DNA of 64,000 nt from Morella rubra (GCA_003952965.2 CM025850.1:13970975-14034974); one strand, 5' to 3'; shown: positions 32,146 to 45,212, counted from the stretch's first letter. Translations and numbers: made by a program. The notes: generated by a model not told the origin, from the letters alone.

Positions 32146-34480
32146 TTCAATCTAATGTTATGTATTATTAGTATAATACAAAATACAATCACAGAAAATT
32201 TATACAGTAGAGGTAAGCCTTCCTGATCGAACCATATTTAAATCTCTATGTTGCTATTATTTTACTTTGTTTCATATTATGTTTCAATTCAATTATATAT
32301 ATGCTTATTTTATCTATCATTTCATCAATCTGAGAATCAGCCAGAGTTGATGAATTCTAACCAGTGGACATCGTACCTTTCTTCATAATCTGAGCACGAG
32401 ACTACCGTGATCAAAACACATTTCCGAGGGTGAGCCTGAGCCTCCAACTTGCGCAAGTAATTATACTCTCTGACACAAGACTAACTACCCAAAAAGAAAA
32501 AGAAAAAGTAGGGTGTCTAAATAGAGAAGTTTTTAGGTTCTCAAGTACTTGTTTCTCTATTTTGAGTTGAGCCAGAGACACCAATTCCGTCCAGTTTCGA
32601 GCTGCGGGAGGAGCCAGGCCCTCCTGTCCCTCTCTCCCCTCCTGGTCGGACTTTTCCCTACCTGCAATTTTTTTTTTCTGGAGGGTACAAATCTGGCGGG
32701 TAGCTCGATGGAGAGTGTCAATTTTTGAACATCTCCGGCTAACACGCACGGTGGGCTGACATCGGAGGCTCCAATTCTACGAGAACAAGCATAATAATAT
32801 ATTGATTAATGCGCTGGCCCACTAGATGCATCTCTGCCAGCCTTCCTCCATCTTTTGTCTGGAGCTACTGTGTGCTCGTCTTTGGCATGCGATTACGCTC
32901 ACAAAGTTTGGTTACGTTGGGAAAGTGTGATCGAGAGTCGTCCGATGCAACCTCTCCACCGACGAAGAAAGTAAACCGCCTTGAGAGGTTTCTAGCTGTT
33001 GGTCGTGGCCTGTGAGGCCTGTTGTTATCTGTGGACCTTGGGTCCATTAGTGCGATTGAAGCGGGTCATATATTTGTCCTGATGTCTCCTACCCGGCCCA
33101 TTATGCCTTGGTTGTATGTTCTCCTAATTTACTCAATATTTCCTCTCGGCTTGCCTTCCGTTTTGGGTTTGGTGTTTATTGGTTGGGCCCCGCGCATTAT
33201 AAATATATATCTGCTTGAGCGTGGGCGGACAGGTTTGTCACTCGAAATTTTGAGAATTAAATTTTTTTTTTTATGGAGTTTATAAAAAGTTGGTGAATAA
33301 TTTAATAATGTTTTATTGTAAAATAATATGTATTGAAGTTTGTTAAAATCTAAGTAGAGAAAAAGATTTGATGTGATTAGTTTTTAATGAAAAAGTATGC
33401 AAGTTGGTGTAAAAAGTTGTTTGAATTTGTGGGAAAATTATGAGACTTCGATGTTTGAACTTTGATCTAGATTTTTTGATTTTTTGAAAAAAATTCTTAA
33501 CTTACCGAACATCACTTTAATTACCAAAATCCTCTCCACTTTCGTCATGTTTACAAAACTGCCATTCCTTTTTTGATCTTTTGGGATCCTTTTGGTGTAT
33601 ATATTGTAATGATATAATTAAGAACATAACGGAAATTAGGTCCTTGGGAGTTGAATTAGCTCTTATGGTGATAGCCAACGCGGGTTCCATAAAAATGACA
33701 GTCTAATTTAAATCCAATGGAAGAACACAACAATACGAATGAAGTGAAGTTGCTTAATTAGAAAAAAAAAAAAAAAAGAAATAGAATAAAACAACTAGGA
33801 AAATGTCGTAGCTGTACTTTCCATAAGACTAGAGCCTATATGTATAGTGAAGAAAAATTTAATTGAAAAAAAAAATGTTCATTGCCTTCATAGAGTTGGC
33901 ATGGAAGTTCAAATCTTGCACTACCGGATGTAGATTTCTCCTTTGAGTTTGTATAGTTTGTAAGTAATGTAATCTTGCATATATTAGGGTAAATGTTGAT
34001 AATTTTTTTTAGGGAATATAGGATTATTATAATTCAAATCAACATCTACTAAAATTTGTTATCTTAATTGCACCATATAATTCAAATTTCAAAGAGATAT
34101 TATACATATATATAATATATAGTGCACAATGCAATAGAGATAGACATAATGTGCATTTAATGATTGTTATATCTGTTTATCTTTAAATTGAGTATGAATA
34201 AGTCTAATGCTAATTATGGACGGGCAATGTCAATCCAGTTAGGTCAATTAATGAGGAGAGTTGAACCATCTGTCTAAATCCATACCATCTAAATGGAATC
34301 GAGATCTAAGTTCTAATGAGTAGGAATTGATGTTTATCTACTCCTAACTAATCACTAAAGTGATACAGTTAGTTCACTGTTAATGATCATGTATGAGCTG
34401 TATGACATTAATTGATAAAACATAACTTTCACAGAAAGAAAAATAGTCACAGTACTATTTGAGCAGAGAGATTAAAACTA
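32146..34480. other. Intergenic, no gene seen
   Basis: The segment 32400-33060 is less AT-rich and has short open frames on both strands without motifs. An inverted copy of the AT-rich dispersed repeat lies at about 33240-33520. The stretch 34190-34330 is weakly related to the MITE at 24687. Confidence 0.4.
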
Positions 34481-34683
34481 TATCGATCCTTTGCAATATT
34501 TATTGTGTATACCAAAACCCCTCTCTCAGGCCTCCACCAGAAAGCTCATGCTCCTGCGCCGCTTTAATTTGGATCAGATTCAGCCCCATGTATTGATGAC
34601 TAGCGAAAGTTGTTTCCTTCCCATGCATCTTCCTTCCCACATGCAAATTCAATGTGCTACAGTGGCCCTCACACGTGCCATAG

Positions 34684-35235
34684 CTAGTGCTGCTGGCTTG
34701 ACTCCCCTTCAGCACACGGTTCCCGCAAGATCAGCTTCTCCGAGATAACCTCATCCCAGATCTCCCTGAAAGCTTTGCAGATAACTTCATGCTGGGAAGG
34801 TGAATTCAGCTTAAGAAACCAACTGAGAAGCTCTTGAAGATCTTCTTTTGAGTATATCTGTTTCTCCAAGATCATCTGAAGCATTGAGTGGCGGAAATCT
34901 TGATAAGGGTCAGTGGAATCCTTTTCCACGGCAATGCTGCCCATGATTTTCTTGCACGAGATGGGAATCTCTGGACTCTTGGGATCGGTTTCGGCTTCGG
35001 AGATTGCGGTGGAAGTGAAATATTCTCCATCGTCCACTGAGAGACCATCATTCTTGTCACAGGAACTTGAGGAGGAAGTCGTGCAAGGCTTTCGGTTTCC
35101 ATTGCCTGTGATTTTTTGCTTTTGGGTTGGCTGAGGCTCAATTACATCCGACGGTCTTGCCTTGCTACAGCCACAGCCACGGCCTGTGCTGGATGCGAAT
35201 ATGGTTTTAAAGAGGCTTTTCTTGTTGGAAGACAT
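34684..35235 (-). CDS. OVATE family protein (transcriptional repressor)
   Basis: This is a single-exon gene of 183 codons. The C-terminal OVATE (DUF623) domain, about residues 99-160, has the expected order: AVEKDSTDPYQDFRHSMLQM, then ILEKQIYSKEDLQELLSWFL, then LNSPSQHEVICKAF. The N-terminal CGCSKARPSDVIEP resembles the conserved C-G-C-x-K-x-x-x-S-D-V segment of many OVATE proteins. OVATE proteins are plant-specific nuclear and cytoskeleton-associated regulators that repress growth genes and interact with KNOX/BELL homeodomain and TRM proteins. The Ser-rich middle is low complexity. The start at 35235 is the first Met and lies just after a CT-rich leader. Subfamily not assigned. Confidence 0.92.
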   Translation of the reverse strand: MSSNKKSLFKTIFASSTGRGCGCSKARPSDVIEPQPTQKQKITGNGNRKPCTTSSSSSCDKNDGLSVDDGEYFTSTAISEAETDPKSPEIPISCKKIMGSIAVEKDSTDPYQDFRHSMLQMILEKQIYSKEDLQELLSWFLKLNSPSQHEVICKAFREIWDEVISEKLILREPCAEGESSQQH

Positions 35236-35243
35236 GGGAGAGG

Positions 35244-35273
35244 GGAGAGAGAGAGAGAGAGAGAGAGTGAGAG
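35244..35273. repeat. (GA)n microsatellite in the OVATE gene leader
   Basis: A GA/CT dinucleotide run lies immediately upstream of the OVATE start codon, so it is CT on the coding strand. Such runs are common in plant 5' leaders. Confidence 0.9.
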
Positions 35274-35339
35274 ATTTGTGAGTTTGAAGGTGCTGACTCG
35301 TGGTAAGAGTCCTTATCAGGATTCGCTTCTGCTTTGAAA

Positions 35340-37220
35340 GAAATGAAGGAGAAGGTGATTATCGGTATGAGTCACTTTCATTAATGTTGTTGGGGGCATT
35401 TGACTTAACGTAGGCAAGCAGAGATTGGGCATATGTCGTAGTTAAGATAAGGGACCCGCCTGATGAGATTTTTCTTCTTCTTTCTCTTCCTTTTTTTTTT
35501 CTCTCTAATTTGAGAAGGAAATAAGTTAATTAGCCCATGAAAAAAAAACCCTTGAAAAACGGAAGAAGTTTATTGGAGGATATATATAATTATTTGAAAA
35601 CTTAAATTAACCCATGACTAAATGGGACAGCAAATTTAAAACAAAAAAGTGAAGATGTTTGTTGGGATTTTCAAAGCAAATTATATAAATCTTATATGAT
35701 CTCCTTGGATATATTAAAATTTAAATGATTCAAATTATCTGACACTATAATTTAGTCACATCAAATAAATTTAAATGCTTAAACATTCTTAACAGATTAT
35801 AACTATGGGTGTAGTAAAATTTAAACTTTTTTTTTTTTGAAATAACGAAAATTTAAGAACGACTTGATCGACCTGATATTGCTTTAAAGTGTATAAAATC
35901 ATAGGTACGGGATGACCCCCTGAAGATAATATTCTTCTCTCTTTGTTTGGTTTTCAGTGCATGTTGCTGCTGATATACTCAAGTTTTAATATCAAGAGTC
36001 GGCAGGCGCAAGTTCTGCTGCAAATATATTAATTGCTTGAAGTACCTTGATATCTGATTGGTCTACCTTTTTCTAGAGAATGAGATCTCCCATGGCTGCC
36101 TAGAACTCTGCAGGACGAGTTAGAAGATTCTTTTTCTATTTTGGGGATTCCAACTATCATGTTGGTCGTATTAAATTTCCAAATTATTAAAATTTATTCA
36201 TGTATATCTTTAACTTAAGATCCAATCATCAAAATTGCGATGCATCACGGCTCAATGTGACGAACTTAGTAATTTAGATTCTTAAAGTAACATTTGACCA
36301 CATAATTCAAGATGCAAAATGAGGTTTACCCTTTTCTTTGATATTATCTCATAATTAATACAATAAATAGTAGATAATAAACTCGGCATTGGCTTGCAAT
36401 TAGTTAGTCCTTTCCGGCACAATGCACAAATTAAGAGCTTTGAATTGAAACAGAAAATGGTATGAATTAAAAAATAGTTCATATTATTTGAAGGACTGCA
36501 AGCGCAGAGAAAGCTGACTAATTTTGTTAATCAATCTATCAAATACAAGAGTGTAACCACCCTCATACATAGGGGTCAATATTGCATATATATAGATTCT
36601 AGAATGGTTAATTTTTTTCACCTCAAATGGAATTACATAAATTTAAGTAGTCTTTCAATTTACATATAGCTAGACTTCATGAATATTCCTTATAAAAACC
36701 TCCCATTGTATATACAAAATCTGCCCAAAAGAATTGAAATCAATATGCAAATTAACCGCATAGTCGCATACTGTCAAATTAAGGCCCTGAAAAGCAATAC
36801 TTTCACATCTAGAGAATACATGACTTCGGCTTAATTGGTTCATTACAAAGAAATCAACTATCTGTAGGATGATTGATCTACTTGGTAATTAGTAAGTTCT
36901 TTATAGCCAACAAAATAACAAGGTCATTCGACTCCAGCACCAGAAGCTTGCAAAAAAAAAAAATCTGAGAACAAAAAAGATTAATTAGAGGAACAGTCTA
37001 GTAGCAGGAAAGAACAATAGAAAGGTATTATTTATATGTCTAAAAATTTTGCAAGAAACTTGTCAATGCTTGTTGCTAATTCATGGAAATCTACAGGTGC
37101 GAAACCACCGGACTAGTCTGATCTCTTGTATCTCTTCCCTCCGTTATTGATATTAACAGGCCTGCACTCTTGTACCCAACGAAAGGGAGACTTTTGATCA
37201 GCTAAAATCTTACCACCAAG
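35340..37220. other. Intergenic, no gene seen
   Basis: AT-rich sequence including the probable OVATE upstream region and the downstream flank of the gene at 37222. A TATA-like run lies at about 35580-35592, too far from the OVATE start to be assigned confidently. Confidence 0.45.
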
Positions 37221-37221
37221 G

Positions 37222-37680
37222 TCAATGACATTCTCCTGCATGCCCAGCCGGATGAATAGATTCCCGCAGCCTCTCTAATGTGCGTGTTATTGTCATGAAA
37301 ACATGCCCGCTCATGGATTTCACCCAAGGCCTTACGAACCTGTCCCAAACACGGTACAAAAGGCATTTATTACTGGAGCCTAACGTGGTGCCGAACGCCG
37401 CCGGTGTTGGCTGCAAATAAGCCCAGGCAGCCTTCTGGACAAGGATGTTGCTAATTGGAATCTCGTCAGCAGATTGCTTTCGGATACCACCACTTGACGA
37501 GAAAGTGTTCGGCGCCCAATGTATTGAGGATTGCGGAGGCACCAAATCTTTTAGCGAAGTGTAATTTGAATTGGCTGTACTTGCAAAGGCTGCGTCCTCG
37601 CGAACCGTTCTTGGAAAGCTTCGGCTTTGATGCTTTCTGGCTAAAGCGAATTTTCTGGACTCTGGAATGGAGGACTCCAT
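37222..37680 (-). CDS. Small conserved plant protein of unknown function
   Basis: This is a single open frame of 152 codons. Residues 40-49 read YTSLKDLVPP and residues 73-94 read EIPISNILVQKAAWAYLQP followed by T-P-A. These two motifs recur, as I remember, in a family of short, uncharacterised plant proteins (SLRDLVPP-like and I-P-I-x-N-x-L-V-x-x-A-A-W-A-Y-L-Q-P). There is no clear signal peptide or membrane helix. The C-terminus is basic and amphipathic. The ATG at 37680 is the first Met. The coding region is markedly less AT-rich than its flanks, which supports a real gene. Function unknown. Confidence 0.75.
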   Translation of the reverse strand: MESSIPESRKFALARKHQSRSFPRTVREDAAFASTANSNYTSLKDLVPPQSSIHWAPNTFSSSGGIRKQSADEIPISNILVQKAAWAYLQPTPAAFGTTLGSSNKCLLYRVWDRFVRPWVKSMSGHVFMTITRTLERLRESIHPAGHAGECH

Positions 37681-37699
37681 GGCACCCTTTGTGGAAGTG

Positions 37700-38309
37700 A
37701 GTTAGATATCAGAGCTATGGAAGCGAGTGCTGTTTGTTGTTTCGAAAGGTAGAAGCTTTTGGAGGGTTTTAAAAGAAATCCCGATCCCCCGATTCTTGGC
37801 ATATGGATAACAGTAATCTCAAGGGCTCTGGGATTCCGTTTCATTATGAATTTCTAATCCAGTGGGTAACTTCTTTTTAAGAAGTTTCGTACTCCATATA
37901 ATTGCGGCCTCCTCTACATGCAGAAATTATTGGATTACATTTATGTTTGAAAAATTCCTTTTTGTAGTGGATTTCGGATTAATTATTTAAATTTATTTTC
38001 TTCCTAATTTTATTTGTATTCCCAATTTCCATATTTGTCGGCCTAATTAATAATCATCAGTATTCCTCTTTTGCTAATTTTAATATAAGATAAAATACAA
38101 TAACCTCCACCAGCTATTGATTCCATCACAGGTGACTCGTGTTGTAAGTTTGGGGATGTATTTGATACTGGGATTGTAGTTTGTGGAGATTTATCATATA
38201 GATAAATATATACCATAAACCTCCACATAAAGATGGTTTTAGGTGGCTGGTGAGTCATCTAAATTAAAGTTTGGGGTGTATTAACAGTGGAGCTGGAGTT
38301 CATGAGAGT
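37700..38309. other. Intergenic, upstream of the small conserved protein
   Basis: No gene. AT-rich sequence. Confidence 0.4.
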
Positions 38310-38318
38310 TAATTGTAT

Positions 38319-38640
38319 GGGATAATGTCTTAGTTCGCCCCCTAAGTATGGGGTAAAATCAATCTCACCCCCTAACCATAAAAATGGCAATTTATATTCT
38401 CTAACTTCTTATTTATTAAATACAACTATTGAAACTCTATTTTAGTAATTTATTATTTTTTAAAAAAAATTTCTTAAAGGGCATTTGGATCATTTTACAT
38501 ATTTTTTCGTCTAATTTAACAGCTGATTTAGACAAGATTTTACATTGATGATTTTCGAAAGTTAAATGACAGAAATCGTTGTTTTCATAATTAGGGGGAC
38601 AAGATTAATTTTGCCCGAGGGAAAATTATGACATTACCCC
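38319..38640. mobile_element. MULE-type MITE
   Basis: The ends GGGATAATGTC and, on the complement, GGGGTAATGTC continue as diverged inverted repeats of about 85 bp. 9-bp flanks TAATTGTAT (38310-38318) and TTATTGTAT (38641-38649) differ by one base, which fits a Mutator-type target duplication. Only 322 bp long, with no coding capacity. Confidence 0.68.
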
Positions 38641-38649
38641 TTATTGTAT

Positions 38650-41600
38650 TTTACCCTTTAAAACACACGTGGAATGACGGAAGCCAAAAAAAAATTAAAT
38701 CAAATTAAACAAACGATTAGATAAACGTTTTGGTTAATGAGCTTGGCATTAGTCAGTACATGATCAGCTGTAACCCCATAAAATGGTTCAAGATTTTGGA
38801 ATATCTGTGTCCCATAAGGACTCACTTTTGGACATGGATCAATAAATGGGAATTTCCTATTTCATGAGTTAGCATCCGAAAATCAAGCATATAAATGGCT
38901 CCAACTCCAACTTAATAAAAAGTTCCGACTTTATTAAAGAAGAAATTTTCACAGGTTGCTAGCTTTGTTCAGAACATGGAAAATTGCAGAATTTTGAAGG
39001 CCGTGGGCTGATCACCCTGCCTGGAAAAAGTATCACCCATTTATGCTGCCCAGATGAAAAAGAAAAAAAGAAAGAGGAAAAAACCTTTGCTTATATTTCA
39101 CGCCCGCTTACTTTTCTGTTAGGGGTTTGTTCCGGCAACAGCCAAATAGGTTGCCGGTGGGAGTTAGCCAATAAACGGTGTGCAGTTACTGAATGAGGAC
39201 AGGCCTGATCAGCCCACCAAAGAAGCATGGCCCATTTTGGCTTGCCAATACCCAAGCCCAAAGGAAGAGTCAAAGTGCAGATGTAATCACAAAACCCGTT
39301 GAATCTCTTTTATTTCTTTGGGCCCGCAGGCTGTCAGGCCCGCTTCCTCAAATGGACCAAACTTCCCTGAGGCCTGTCATGGCTAGATATTAATCATGGA
39401 CCATGGTGCCCCTGCGATCGATCGGACCAGCATAGCGCGCAACAGCGCAGCAACCGACATCTCCCGACATGTTTTCAAAAAAAAAAAAACCGACATCTCC
39501 TGACGTCATCCCTGGAGCCTTCCCCGAGGCCACAGAGAGAGGTACGGGAGCAAGCATATTCCTCTGGGAAAATATGGCATTAGAGACCTTGTTTCCAAAT
39601 CTAAAATAATAAAATTATTTTTCTCTCTTTTATCAACGAATTATATCAAATTATTTTTTATTATAATAATTTCAAAAATAACTATCTAAATATTTTATTT
39701 TATTTTCTTTAAATAATTATTAGATTCGTATTTTTCGTCTCACTTTCCTAAATAAATATAATTTCAGTCTTCATAAATAAAAAAAATTTAACGAATATTT
39801 ATGCTTTGAAAAATATGAAAATTATTCATACGTTTACTCTTAGTACTCTTCGTCTTTTGAAAGTGAGATTATAATTTAATTTTTGAAAAAAAAAATTACT
39901 TATAATAATATTTATGTTTTGAAAAATACAGGAATGGTTGATAGACACGACTTGAGTCTATTAATACTCTTAGGGTGTTATGTCACAGGAGAATTTTCTG
40001 TTTAATCTGAGATTTTATTCAAAGTCTTTACACCTCCATAGCACTTTATTCTTGCTCAGGTAAAAATAAAATAATAGGGTTATATTACCGAATAATGGTT
40101 TGTATGATATTGTCCCATGAACCTGCTTAGGAGAACGAAGATTCCAATACAAACAGCAAAGGAAAAGCAGTACGACTACATTGCGCAGCTATCACAATAT
40201 TATTTGCTTCAAGTAGTAAACAAAATCCAGCCTTTCTGGCCAAAGGTCCAAAGAATTAGAATGTTCCAAAACCTAGGGATTCTACATGATCTTTAACTGA
40301 ATAATTAATGTCCCTTTTTCGACCATATATATATATATATACAAATCACCAGGTATCATTCTCCGTAGCCAATTGCCTAGGGGAAAAAAAATAAAGTGGC
40401 CAATTGAGATTAGCATGATAAGAATATTTTAAACTAATATAATGAAGAAATCTAAGCAATAAAAGAGAATAATTCTGATTGCCAACATATTTTATATTAT
40501 GTCTTTATATGGGCAGCGGAAAAAAAAAACTCTAGAGAGACCTCTGACATTTGCATTAGAGTCAACTTAAAAGAAAAATATTTCTCTAACATCATCCGCC
40601 ATTAGAAATTTTAATTAAAAAAAAAAAAAAAAAAAGAACATCATAGTAAACCTCATGTCTATGGGTAAAAATCAATAAATCCCTTTACATTTAAAATGTT
40701 TTATTATTAAACTACATGCAAAATGACCGAAATATCCCTCAAAGACAAAATTACTTAAAATATGATTAAATAATATATAAATAAAAAGTAATATTTTTTA
40801 AATCGAAATATTGAAAACTATGTTTCATTAATGTATTTTTTTTTTATATAAATTTTGTTTTGGAGAAACATTTCCATAAATTCACATCATTTTAAATGGC
40901 CAAATTAAACAAAAGGCAAAATTGATTGTTTTTGAAATATATTGATCTAATAAAAAATTTTAAACTTGAAGAGAGTTATTGATTATTGTCCAAGTTTTTC
41001 AATCAATCCTTTCTTCCGGTAGACCCATTTGCATAATGTGGTCGTCTTTTCTTTTCCCTGCAACAACTCCACCTCTTTTAATGCAATTGTGTTACTCTAG
41101 TCTACATTTGCAGCATCCTGAAAGAAACCAGATCAGCTCTACATTCCTTCCATTTGCAACCTGTAAAGCTGTTTCTTTACATACAACTTTATTGGGCTCT
41201 TACGTGGGGGAGGGAACTCGTTGCGCGGGTAGGGACAGGGAGAATTTAAAATGTTTATATTTTTTTAATGACACATATAGCATTACAATTCTACGGGAAA
41301 ATTTTTCCATGAAAATCCTTAATTTTTGGAGTTGAGTTTGGTGACTTAATTTACTAACAGTTAAATCTATGTGATTAAAAAGATTTTTTTTAAAGCCTAG
41401 TGAATTTTTTAAAATCTGCCTAAAACTTAGTGAGTAAAAATATATTTTCCTTAAAATTTACTATCTTACAAATTATAATATTATCCCTCAACAAATGGAA
41501 TTGCTCTTTGGGAATATGAGATTTACAACCAATTCTCTTTGCATATTATAATTACAAATTTTTCTTTCACCACAATATATTTCGCATAGCCACTATAATT

Positions 41601-42715
41601 AGATAAATGCTAATGTCGAATTCCTAACTCATGTAACTTAATTGGACTTTAAACTAATTTGAAAAAAAAAAATGCGGAATATAAATACACAAAATATTTT
41701 TTACAAGTCTCATTTTTTTCTTTTTAATTCCATCTCTCAAGACTTAACTAAATATGGCATATCTCTAAAGATGAGTGGATGCATAGTTGGGCATTTATAT
41801 TTGTCTTATTGTAATACATAATATATATGTTTCGGACTTAAACAAGTAAAAGAAATTTGATATTGTCAAAGGTATGCACATAGGAAATAAATAATCCTAA
41901 GTCTCTCATGTCCAAGCCTAGTAGGAACCCTAATCATATACGAAGAGATTAAGGTCCTTTGCGCAAATTAATAATATTTTAAAATGCCTGTTAAAAGAAA
42001 ATAGTTTTAAGACAAACAGTTCCTTAAAAGTCAAGATAGCGAGGTGGAGCTCTTCCTGTCCAAGCCTAGACGCCAGACGGTCACGGATATTTGTTAAAGG
42101 CAAATGTGGCGGTGTTTTGTGTTGCATCTTGTCCCTTTTCTTCGCCACAGCTTTGAAGACACCACAATGACCAAATTGACCTCACATGCTCCATAAATCA
42201 CTTTTACGAGCTTTTTACCTATATGTTTGGATATCAAGAATTTTTTTTTTTTAAAAAAAAATTTCACAATTACACTTGACTTTAAGATTTTTTTATAAAT
42301 TTTAACAATTTTTTTTACGATTTCCAACAATTTTTTTCAAATTAAATACTTTTTTACACACTCTAACGCTATTTTCACCGATCTTTACATAATCTAACTT
42401 CAACAAAAAAAAAAATATCCAAACTCAGCTCTCTAGAAAAAATTTCTTCTCTTTCTTGTCTTAAATTTTTTATTGGACAGAACCATCCTGATTTCTATTA
42501 GAGTGCTTCTTTCTAAGTTCATCGAGCCTTTTATTGGAATAATCAAATGATAAAAATCGAACTGAACTGCTAGTTAAAACATTCAATCAGTAATTAGATG
42601 ATAAAGTCGAGTCAAAATTTATTAACTAAGTGTAATATATATGGCTGAAGTTCGAATTTCTTGACCTATAAGTATAGCCAAATTTTATGATATTTATATA
42701 ATATACAACAATTTA
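38650..42715. other. Long intergenic region, no gene seen
   Basis: Mostly AT-rich. A slightly GC-richer part at 38980-39560 and an open frame at 40979-41335 have no recognisable protein features. A copy of the AT-rich dispersed repeat lies at 42240-42420. Confidence 0.45.
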
Positions 42716-42719
42716 AATT

Positions 42720-43090
42720 TTACAAAGAAATACACTTTTCACCATTTATTATTAAGATATTGTCAGTTTTTACTTTTAATTATTAATTTCGTTACATTTC
42801 ACTCATCAACTAATAATCATATATCTTTTATACCCTTTGCTGTTAAATTAATTTAGATAGAAATTAAGATTGTTGGTTTCACCTTGCAAAAAGTATCACA
42901 GGTCAAAAAATTGCACAAACAAAGTCATCATTTTATTGATAAAAAGTCTCAATTTTAATTCGAATTAGCAGCAGAAGGTGTAAAGTATATATAATTGATA
43001 GTTGAAGAATGGAATGTAATAAAATTGATAATTCGAAGTGTAAACTGCCTAAACCTCAATAATTGATGAATAAAAAATATATTTAACCTA
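42720..43090. mobile_element. Fold-back MITE-like element, related to 13669-14065
   Basis: The left end reads AAATACACTTTTCACC. The right end, reverse-complemented, reads AAATATATTTTTTATTC, and the halves stay alignable through TTACATTTCACTC versus TTACATTCCATTC and CATATATCTTTTATACC versus TATATATACTTTACACC. Similar words occur in the fold-back at 13669. Confidence 0.45.
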
Positions 43091-43513
43091 AATTTTAATA
43101 TTTATAATGAGTTGCCACAATACAAAAGTTATCAGGAGTGAAAAAAAAAAAAAATTTTGTTTTGGGAAAGTGAGTGCCAAAGACCAAAGTATAAACACTT
43201 CAACAACCACAAAAGTGAAGCAAACTTACTGTTGTGGGGGTAATGAAGTAAAAAAACAGAGAGAAGACAAAAAGAAAGAAAAACTGCCCTTTTATTTTTG
43301 CCTCATCGTCTCTTCTAACTTCTTGTACTGCGTCGTTTTCTTTTTTTGTGAGTAAACTTGTACTCCCATCGTTTGCTGCCTTCGCTTTTCTTGCTGGGCA
43401 TATAATCTTCTCCTTCCTGTGTTCGATTTTCCGAGATATTTTCCTTTTTCTTTCCTCAGAATTTTTATATCCATGTTTGAGTAGATAGAAAATCCTCTTA
43501 TAGTTGGCTACTA

Positions 43514-45212
43514 ATGGCAACGGGTCTGCCAGCGCTTTCTAGTGCGTATGCAGCTTCTCTTCTCAATAACGGACGGCTCAGAAGCTACTGTCTCGCTTCA
43601 ATTCCACAGTCCAAATCCAATTTGAAGAGCTTCAGAGTCACAGCTCTCAAAGAAAAAACGGAGGAGAATAAAAGCACAGCTTCGTCTCCGCCATCTTCTA
43701 CTGCTTCTGCTGAGGAAATTACGAAGAAATATGGCCTTGAGGCTGCTCTCTGGAAGGTTCCGTTCCCATTTCCGTTTTGTCTCCATCTATTTTGTTTCGC
43801 TTGTTTCTGGGCCTCTAAAACGATTAGCCGTTCGCCATGTTGGTACTCCTAATGCTGCTTCGTTTCCTCTTATTTGCGTCATGAGTTTCCAATTTCCTCT
43901 GTTTGTATAAGATAGATGGAAAAGATGACTTGAATGCAGTCATGGGTATAGATGATGTAATTAATTTAACAATAACATCTGTTCCTGTGGTTTCCCCAGG
44001 AATTGGAGGGAAAAAGAAAGAAGGAAATAGAAGTAAGATCGATGTATTTTTAGTCGTACTTTTACTCTTTACCAGAAGTAGCATCTAGCCTAACTACCTT
44101 ATGTTGCTCTCAGTCCAGTGGAGGAATTTATCTTTGGCAATTCCATGGGAAAATTAACTCCGAATTAACACTTATTAAATTGGGGCTTTGCCCTAATGCT
44201 AACTAGGAGACTGCATGGACTAAGGCTATTGTAAACAGTAGCAATTATCTTTCCTCGTCGGGTCCTGCTAATTGCCGCAAAACCTGGGGCGTGAGCCCGA
44301 ATGGAGCTGTCGGTGCAGATCTTGGCGGTAGTAGAACATATTCAAAAGCTCTGGTTTACACTAAAACAGTGGAAGTAATGATATTATTTGCATCAATCCA
44401 AATAAATCCTTACCTTAATTTGGATTCCTCCTCTGAAATCTTGGTGAAGCTAAAGACACTTTCTGTGGATGTTGTACGTGAATACTTTCTGAGGGGAGAG
44501 TCTCAATTCTTAAGAAATCTCATGGATGTCTGCAGATATTCAGCTCGAAAGAGGAAGGAACCGAAGGTGTCGAGGAAAACAAATCAAAGGGTAATCAAGC
44601 TAAAGAGTTGCTAGCAAAGTATGGAGGAGCATACTTGGCCACCTCCATTACTCTCTCGTTGATCTCTTTCTTACTCTGCTATGCACTGATTAGCGCTGGG
44701 ATTGATGTCCAAGCTTTGCTCCAAAGGGTAAGTGTTGATGTTATAGCCTCTATGTAAGTCTTGTGTTGGGGAGATAAACACCTTTTGTTGGGGAGATAAA
44801 CACCTTGAAGAGTCTCTTAATGGGCTCATAATATAGCATATAAAGACACCACTCAAACTAAAAGCTAAACCTTGACTTTTGTAATAGTAAAATTTTTGGC
44901 CGCTCTCTCTTGTAGACATTGGTATGTTGCAGAACCACGTTAAATCTCTATATCAATTTTCTTACTCTCTCTCTTCGATTTCTGTTTATTGTTCATCATC
45001 GGCATGCAACTGTCTCCAAAGATTTATGGCTTTCGTTGTACTGTATTTTTCAGGTGGGAATATCGACTAATGAGACTGGGGAGAAGGTGGGCACTTTCGC
45101 TTTGGCATATGCTGCACACAAGGCCGCATCTCCGATACGATTTCCTCCAACGGTAGCTCTGACTCCCATTGTTGCCAGTTGGATTGGAAAGAAGGTTGAA
45201 AAGGAGAAATAG
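43514..45212 (+). CDS. Plastid-targeted DUF1279 (FAM210-like) membrane protein
   Basis: Three exons: 43514-43756, 44536-44727 and 45054-45212, all joined in phase 0 with GT-AG borders (AAG|GTTCC, CTGCAG|ATA, AGG|GTAAGT, TTTCAG|GTG). The protein has 197 residues. Residues 1-45 are Ser/Ala/basic rich and fit a chloroplast transit peptide. KKYGLEAALWK ends exon 1. Exon 2 holds ELLAKYGGAYLATSITLSL followed by a membrane helix (about 113-134). Exon 3 holds STNETGEKVGTFALAYAAHK, SPIRFPPT and a second helix (about 176-190). That is the DUF1279 domain of a conserved plant chloroplast family related to animal FAM210. Biochemical role unknown. A possible poly(A) signal AATAAA is at 45470. Confidence 0.9.

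Noticed and set aside
35578-35592. TATA-like run as the OVATE gene promoter
   Set aside because: It lies about 345 bp upstream of the start codon in a generally AT-rich region. The assignment would be guesswork.
40979-41335. 118-codon open frame in intergenic sequence
   Set aside because: No conserved motif or splice context. Composition matches the AT-rich surroundings.
43757-44535. Open frames at 43903-44088 and 44291-44614 as extra exons of the DUF1279 gene
   Set aside because: Joining exon 1 directly to 44536 gives the expected family sequence, so these lie in the intron.
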